Part shown: positions 60,065 to 64,000 of the stretch, in pieces
Layout of the letters: each line of letters opens with the position of its first letter
Position numbering within the stretch: position 1 is the first letter of the stretch
Source: CAYLRY01 sp964386535
GTDB taxonomy: Bacteria > Chloroflexota > Dehalococcoidia > Dehalococcoidales > UBA3254
Reading direction: 5' to 3'
Assembly (NCBI GenBank): GCA_964386535.1
Contig: CAYLRY010000001.1
Location: 102,513-166,512, forward strand
Length of the DNA: 64,000 bases
The notes under the pieces: model-generated
The model's input: only the letters and a program-made list of their open reading frames with translations
What the model was told of the DNA's origin: nothing
Databases searched by the model: none
Made by a program: the position numbers and the translations under genes

Positions 60065-60675
60065 TAATTTTGATTTCGGAGTCTTCTTCCACAACCAGCG
60101 AAAGGAAAATAAAGTATGGAGCCTGAAGATGTCCCGGAAGCATCGGAGATAACGGAGGTGCTGCCCAGGCTGTCCTGTAAGAGGTAGCTGAGGGCGGCCC
60201 CCTTTCGGACGGCTATCTCCTTGTTGCCAAAATAATAATGAGTGGTCACTTCGGAGGTGGTCAAGTTCTTCTCATAGTATTTATTGATATAGAGGGTAGT
60301 CTGATCCCCTTCGGTCTTCTTCACCCGGTTGCCGTCACCATCATACACGAAAACAGTATTCACACCGCCTGTGGTAATGGAGGCCAGCCTGTTCTCCTCA
60401 TCCCAGGTCATGGTTTGATTGCCGCGGGCGGTCATATTGCCGTTGGCGTCATAGGTATAGCTGGTGGAGCCGGCGGAGGTCACGGCGTGGGGCCTGCCGG
60501 AAGTATAAGAATAAGACTTGCCGTTCATAAAAGTAATGTTGCCCAGGGGATCGTATTCCGTATAATAGTCAGCCAGGATATTATAGATGGCTGTCACATC
60601 CCCCATGTTAATCTGCTGGTCCTGGTTGGCATCACAGCCTGTGGTGGGAGGAGACTGGCCTAATATCACCCTCAT
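60031..60675 (-). pseudogene. RHS/YD-repeat fragment preceded by a dockerin-like segment
   Basis: A 214-codon frame. Residues about 12-36 match a dockerin calcium loop (DANQDQQINMGD, with Asp/Asn at the binding positions, then AIYNILADY). They are followed immediately by RHS/YD repeats (TEYDPLGNI, YTYDANGNM, WDEENRLASI, VYDGDGNRVKKTEG, DSLGSTSVISD). RHS proteins are normally thousands of residues long with a signal peptide and a toxic C-terminus; both ends are missing. The last 13-20 residues are encoded by repeat copy C. The upstream side meets the transposase region. It is a relic, cut on both sides. Confidence 0.7.
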
Positions 60676-60741
60676 AACCCAAATTTACCATAGTTTTTAA
60701 AAAATGAAATCAAAATAGTCTGAAAGAACCTTTTATGGTCA

Positions 60742-62100
60742 CTACCTAATCCAGCGTTTGATACCCAGGGGATGGGGAGATACACCCAGAGCCTGATAGA
60801 CTTGAAGATGGAATGGCTCCGGATCACTAACCCGTCTCTGATAAACCTGTTTACCTTCACGGCTGGTACCTACAGTGGTCGCCAACATATGGGTGGCCAT
60901 CTGTATTCGAGTAGTTTCCCAGTGCTGATTAATGCCTTTTTGCTTGAGTTCTTTCTGAATACAAGCTAATAAATGATACGCCATCACGCTGATAAAAAGG
61001 TGCCCCGCTATCCGCATATCTTTTTGATGATAAGGTGGTCTCAGTCCCAACTCACTTTTTAAACAGCGGAAGGCTTCTTCCACATCGGTTAAAGTCATAT
61101 ATAGTTCCCACAACTCTTTTTCAGACAGATCAGTCCTGTCAGAGCGGAGGTAATAGGAGCCGGAAAACCTCATTTCCAGTTCATCTTTCCGCTCTATCCC
61201 CCAGGTAATGCTTTTAACTTTTGTCTTTTCCTGTGTAACCTCTATCTGATAGAAACGAGCAATACGCGGATGTCTCTCCTTCAACCTGCCGATTCTTTCC
61301 ATTATTGTCCCGTAATTCTTCCGTCCACGTTTTTTACTTAATGAAGCCAGAATAGCCTCCAAACCCTCCTCGAATTTTTGCTGAAAACGGGACTTCATCC
61401 CTTTTTCCTTCCTGTCCCGGCCAGTACTGCGGCAATACAGCACTACTTCTCCTGCTTCATCCAGCCTTTTAACGTCTACCACGGCGTTTTTCTTTTTCTT
61501 TATTACTAATAGTTCTCCCGGCGGCTCTTCTTGCGGCCTGACACGGCTTACCATGATATAGTGAAACCCTTCCCCGCAAAGCAGCTTCAGATTCTTATCT
61601 GTGGCTATCCCCGCATCCATCACTACCGTAGGCAACTCGGTAAACAAAGGCAGTCTCTTTTGCAGTTCTTTTTTATAGCTGTCCAGAAAGCTTTTTAGAG
61701 TTTCCGGTTCACTCACATTGCGCGGCAGCACCTTGCTCGCTTTGGGAAAACTATTCTCATCCAGCACCAGCGCCAAGGTCACTAAGGGAGAGTCATCCCG
61801 CTTCTGCTTGGACTTGCCATAACGGGCCAGTTGGCTTCTCTCTGCGGCTCCGGCCATATAGGTGTTGGTCAAATCATAAAGAATGATCTTCTCTTTCAGC
61901 CCATAGGCTGCCCTTTCCCTCTCTGCCAGTACCTGCTCAATTCGCTCATGTTTTAGATATATCTGATCGGAAACACGGTAGAGTGCATTATTGGAAAGAT
62001 GCTGATAATCCGCTCCTCTCAATTCGCCCAGACCGCTTATTTGCTTCCCCCACAGGGCTGTCCCTCTTTCGCTATCCGGGTGTAGAAGCCTCCCAATCAC
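60742..62100 (-). CDS. IS1634-family transposase, N-terminally truncated
   Basis: A 452-codon frame of the DDE IS1634 type. Catalytic acids are visible in ILYDLTNTY, VVMDAGIA and DVEEAFRCLKSELGLRPPYH, with the usual YYLRSD and HLFISVMAYHLL segments. The frame is open for 22 more codons upstream (to 62166, KGLRRELNVSQAQDLIDQ...) with no ATG, then hits a stop. Members of the family begin about 100-130 residues earlier, so the 5' end is lost. The listed start is a GTG. The element lies between the RHS relic and the Fic gene; terminal repeats could not be fixed. Confidence 0.85.
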   Translation of the reverse strand: MIGRLLHPDSERGTALWGKQISGLGELRGADYQHLSNNALYRVSDQIYLKHERIEQVLAERERAAYGLKEKIILYDLTNTYMAGAAERSQLARYGKSKQKRDDSPLVTLALVLDENSFPKASKVLPRNVSEPETLKSFLDSYKKELQKRLPLFTELPTVVMDAGIATDKNLKLLCGEGFHYIMVSRVRPQEEPPGELLVIKKKKNAVVDVKRLDEAGEVVLYCRSTGRDRKEKGMKSRFQQKFEEGLEAILASLSKKRGRKNYGTIMERIGRLKERHPRIARFYQIEVTQEKTKVKSITWGIERKDELEMRFSGSYYLRSDRTDLSEKELWELYMTLTDVEEAFRCLKSELGLRPPYHQKDMRIAGHLFISVMAYHLLACIQKELKQKGINQHWETTRIQMATHMLATTVGTSREGKQVYQRRVSDPEPFHLQVYQALGVSPHPLGIKRWIR

Positions 62101-62166
62101 CAGCAGCGCTGCCTGGTCTATTAGGTCCTGCGCCTGACTTACATTTAATTCACGCCTGAGACCCTT

Positions 62167-62430
62167 TTATCTTTACACGTTAAAGTGTATTTTGTGGTAA
62201 ACTTGGGGTAGGTAATGGTCGAATGACAGAAATCCGGGCGGCTAATGCCCGTGATGAGCATCCTCGATCCGCCATCTAAATTTTTCCCTAGCCTCGACCA
62301 ATAAATTACGTTAACTATTTTGAGCCTGAATTGACTTTTGAGTCAAGTGAACTTACATAAGCTTGATTAGCCTTGTTTGATGACGGATTTGGAGTATCCC
62401 CATGCCTTGCTAAAGTCCGATGTGGGGTGT
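62167..62430. other. Intergenic scar between the transposase and the Fic gene
   Basis: No convincing gene. It holds a perfect palindrome TTGACTTTTGAGTCAA (62331-62346) and two short pieces resembling one end of the dispersed repeat (GATCCGCCATCTAAA at 62267, and TTTGATGACGGATTTGG at 62379 in the other orientation). This suggests further partial repeat copies and past rearrangement. Confidence 0.4.
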
Positions 62431-62431
62431 A

Positions 62432-62482
62432 TTATTAAAGAAAAATGCCAATATCTTTAATAACAAAAAGCGTTATTAAAGA
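62432..62482. promoter_or_regulatory. Triple operator boxes upstream of the Fic gene
   Basis: Three exact 10-base boxes: TTATTAAAGA (62432-62441), its reverse complement TCTTTAATAA (62454-62463), and TTATTAAAGA again (62473-62482). A fourth, imperfect copy (TTTAATAA) abuts the start codon. The third box overlaps the GAGGAG ribosome binding site. A bound protein would block transcription and translation; the Fic protein's own winged helix is the obvious candidate. Confidence 0.7.
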
Positions 62483-62493
62483 GGAGTTTAATA

Positions 62494-63648
62494 ATGGATA
62501 CGGCTCTATTTAAAAATAGCCCTTCCGGAAAGCTGGTCCGGGCAACCGGCGGGTACTGGGCGTTTGTCCCCAATGCCTTACCGCCTGTCATAGAGTGGGA
62601 TACCGAACTGGTATCGCGAATATCCAGAGCCGACCTGGCGGTAGGAACTCTTTCCGGGCTCGGGGAAACCCTGCCGAATCCGCACCTGCTGATCTATCCC
62701 TTCATCAGGAGAGAGGCGGTGCTGTCTTCACGTATCGAAGGTACACAATCATCACTGTCCGACCTGCTGTTGTTCGAGGCAACCCAGGTGGAGAAACAGA
62801 GGGATGTAAAAGAGGTTCAGAACTATGTGCGTGCGATGGAATACGGGCTTAAGAGACTGGCTGAACTGCCACTGAGCCTCCGGTTTATCCGCGAGTTGCA
62901 CGGCATACTCATGGAAGGGGTTCGCGGCGAACATGCCACTCCCGGTGAATTCCGGCAGTCGCAAAACTGGATAGGGCCTGCAGGGGCAACTCTGAAGGAA
63001 GCGACCTTTGTGCCTCCGCCGGTAACGGAGATGCAGGAATGTCTTGGCGATCTGGAAAAGTTTCTTCATTCCGAAACCAGGTTACCGCCCGTCGTACAGG
63101 CAGCCCTGGTACACTACCAGTTTGAAACTATTCATCCCTTCCTGGATGGTAACGGGCGTATCGGACGGCTCCTCGTTACATTGCTTCTCTGCGAGAAGAA
63201 TGTCCTTTCCAAACCCTTGCTTTACCTGAGCGCTTTTTTTGAAAAGCAACGCCAGGAATATTACGAGCTACTACTCAGTGTCAGCCAGAGTGGCCAGTGG
63301 AGGAAATGGATCGAGTTTTTCTTGCTGGCGGTCACCGAACAATCGGAGGACGCCGTGTCAAGGTCGCGCCATCTTCTGGAACTGCTCCGCGGCTATTCCC
63401 AGCTAGCGCGGGAAAAGCATTTACCGCCGACGGCCGGACAACTGGTAGAGCTTATTTTCATGAAACCGGTGCTTAATGTAAAGATTGCCCAGGAATTACT
63501 GAAAGTAAGTTATCCATCTGCCCAGTACGCCCTGACTTCTCTGGAGAACGCCGGCATCCTGACCGAGATTACCGGCCGCAAGCGGGATAAGGCTTATGCG
63601 GCGAAAGAAATTCTTAAGGCTTTAGATGGGGAAGCATCTCCCAGGTAG
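62494..63648 (+). CDS. Fic-family AMP-transferase with C-terminal winged helix
   Basis: A 384-residue protein. Residues about 1-110 form the Fic N-terminal region, with the inhibitory helix motif SSRIEG (Ser78...Glu82-Gly83) that blocks the active site in this class. Residues about 115-270 form the Fic core with HPFLDGNGRIGR (His214-Arg225), complete for AMP transfer to a protein hydroxyl. Residues about 310-380 form a winged helix-turn-helix (VELIFMKPVLNVKIAQELLKV..., then SAQYALTSLENAGIL). ATG with GAGGAG upstream, inside operator repeats. It likely regulates itself and modifies an unknown target protein. Confidence 0.93.
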   Translation: MDTALFKNSPSGKLVRATGGYWAFVPNALPPVIEWDTELVSRISRADLAVGTLSGLGETLPNPHLLIYPFIRREAVLSSRIEGTQSSLSDLLLFEATQVEKQRDVKEVQNYVRAMEYGLKRLAELPLSLRFIRELHGILMEGVRGEHATPGEFRQSQNWIGPAGATLKEATFVPPPVTEMQECLGDLEKFLHSETRLPPVVQAALVHYQFETIHPFLDGNGRIGRLLVTLLLCEKNVLSKPLLYLSAFFEKQRQEYYELLLSVSQSGQWRKWIEFFLLAVTEQSEDAVSRSRHLLELLRGYSQLAREKHLPPTAGQLVELIFMKPVLNVKIAQELLKVSYPSAQYALTSLENAGILTEITGRKRDKAYAAKEILKALDGEASPR

Positions 63649-63675
63649 AGTTCCAGGATAAGTGAAAAACGCGTA

Positions 63676-63890
63676 ATGCGTACATGCATACATCGTGGCA
63701 GTAAACAAATAGGCGGTAGTTATGTCCAGGTGGAGAACGAAGGTCAGCGAATACTTGTTGACCTCGGTCTCCCACTGGATGCAGAAGAAGATGGTTCCAA
63801 ATACTTGCCTGAGATTCAAGGTCTTAAAGACAGAGAACCTTCGCTATTGGGTATTCTGATTTCACATCCACACTTGGGATTGGGGTCGGA
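63676..63890 (+). pseudogene. 5' fragment of a metallo-beta-lactamase-fold hydrolase
   Basis: Begins CIHRGSKQIGGSYVQVE and LVDLGLPLDAEEDG, the typical N-terminus of MBL-fold exonuclease-like hydrolases, and reaches GILISHPH, the first part of the HxHxDH metal motif. After that the sequence departs from the family (Leu-Gly in place of x-Asp-His). About 10-20 bases later the sequence of an IS3-family element begins. The gene was therefore cut by the insertion and is inactive. Confidence 0.75.
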
Positions 63891-63914
63891 TGTAAATAGT
63901 GGACACCAAACCTT

Positions 63915-64000
63915 TCATGCTGTCACCAGACTGGCATAGTACTTATGAGCGTACGCTGCTGGCGACAGGTAGCCCAGCTTAGCCTGCCGCCGCTGGCGAT
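63915..64000 (-). mobile_element. IS3-family element, 3' end of orfB
   Basis: Read on the minus strand the window edge encodes RRQAKLGYLSPAAYA and ends at TGA (63915-63917). This is the typical tail of IS3-family OrfB transposases (the LGYLSPAAY or LGYRSPAEF motif). The element's terminal repeat, with GTAAATAGTGGACACC, lies between about 63881 and 63908 and abuts the broken MBL gene. The remainder of the element is outside the window. Confidence 0.75.

Noticed and set aside
62167..62300. Missing N-terminus of the IS1634-type transposase in another reading frame
   Set aside because: I read the minus strand upstream of 62166 in other frames and found only a 38-codon frame unlike the family, so truncation is preferred to a simple frameshift.
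1..64000. tRNA or rRNA genes
   Set aside because: No cloverleaf-like sequence with a GTTCGAnTC arm or conserved rRNA segment was recognised by eye; a dedicated scan could still find one.

Overview
The window looks like part of a chromosome from an anaerobic, mid-GC bacterium. My best guess is an uncultured member of the Chloroflexota, probably Dehalococcoidia. This is inferred from the mix of proteins, not from a phylogenetic marker: cell-surface TIG and NEW3 proteins ending in a membrane anchor, a GYD protein, a fused HPRT, a lysylated EF-P system, and bis-MGD, radical SAM and corrinoid-related enzymes. I see no rRNA, tRNA or CRISPR array.

Layout. 0.2-9.6 kb is mostly housekeeping: CTP synthase, Rho, a TIG-repeat surface protein, EF-P with its lysine ligase EpmA, cyclophilin, and an ATP-type PEP carboxykinase relative. 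9.7-16.6 kb, mostly minus strand, has a receiver plus multi-PAS kinase pair, phosphofructokinase, a cupin, an MFS carrier and two small proteins. 16.7-23.2 kb has an Old Yellow Enzyme relative, a NEW3 surface protein, a corrinoid-activation-like protein, a SpoIIE phosphatase and a benzoate-CoA-ligase-like enzyme. 23.3-23.85 kb is a stand-alone, operator-controlled transcript with a tiny Trp-containing ORF, several hairpins and a terminator, but no gene behind it. 23.9-32.1 kb has a GYD protein, a TPR/pRiA4b fusion, a complete TRAP transporter, queA and a GAF/nuclease-like/HPRT fusion.

32.5-45.4 kb is a block of minus-strand signalling genes. In transcription order it reads: NMT1-type substrate-binding lipoprotein, dCache-HAMP kinase, receiver, receiver-multi-PAS kinase, receiver, a 1399-residue PAS/GAF kinase, a seven-helix kinase and an unknown protein. 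No response regulator has a DNA-binding output domain. Divergent from it is a pyrogallol-transhydroxylase-like molybdenum enzyme with its Fe-S subunit and a rubredoxin. Their promoter carries a perfect TGTGA-N6-TCACA site, as expected for a CRP/FNR-family regulator. The simplest reading is sensing and use of an aromatic or other small substrate under anoxia; the CoA ligase elsewhere in the window fits this.

49.7-59.9 kb has two radical SAM enzymes, a decayed patch (TetR C-terminal remnant, orphan operator, short fragment), a DUF998 membrane protein, the acetate kinase/phosphoketolase pair, and an intact TrpB2-fold protein whose PLP-binding lysine is glutamate. 59.9-64 kb is a mobile-element scar zone: a dispersed repeat, an RHS/dockerin fragment, a 5'-truncated IS1634-type transposase, a Fic protein with its own winged helix and repeated operator boxes, and a metallo-beta-lactamase gene cut by an IS3-family element that runs off the window.
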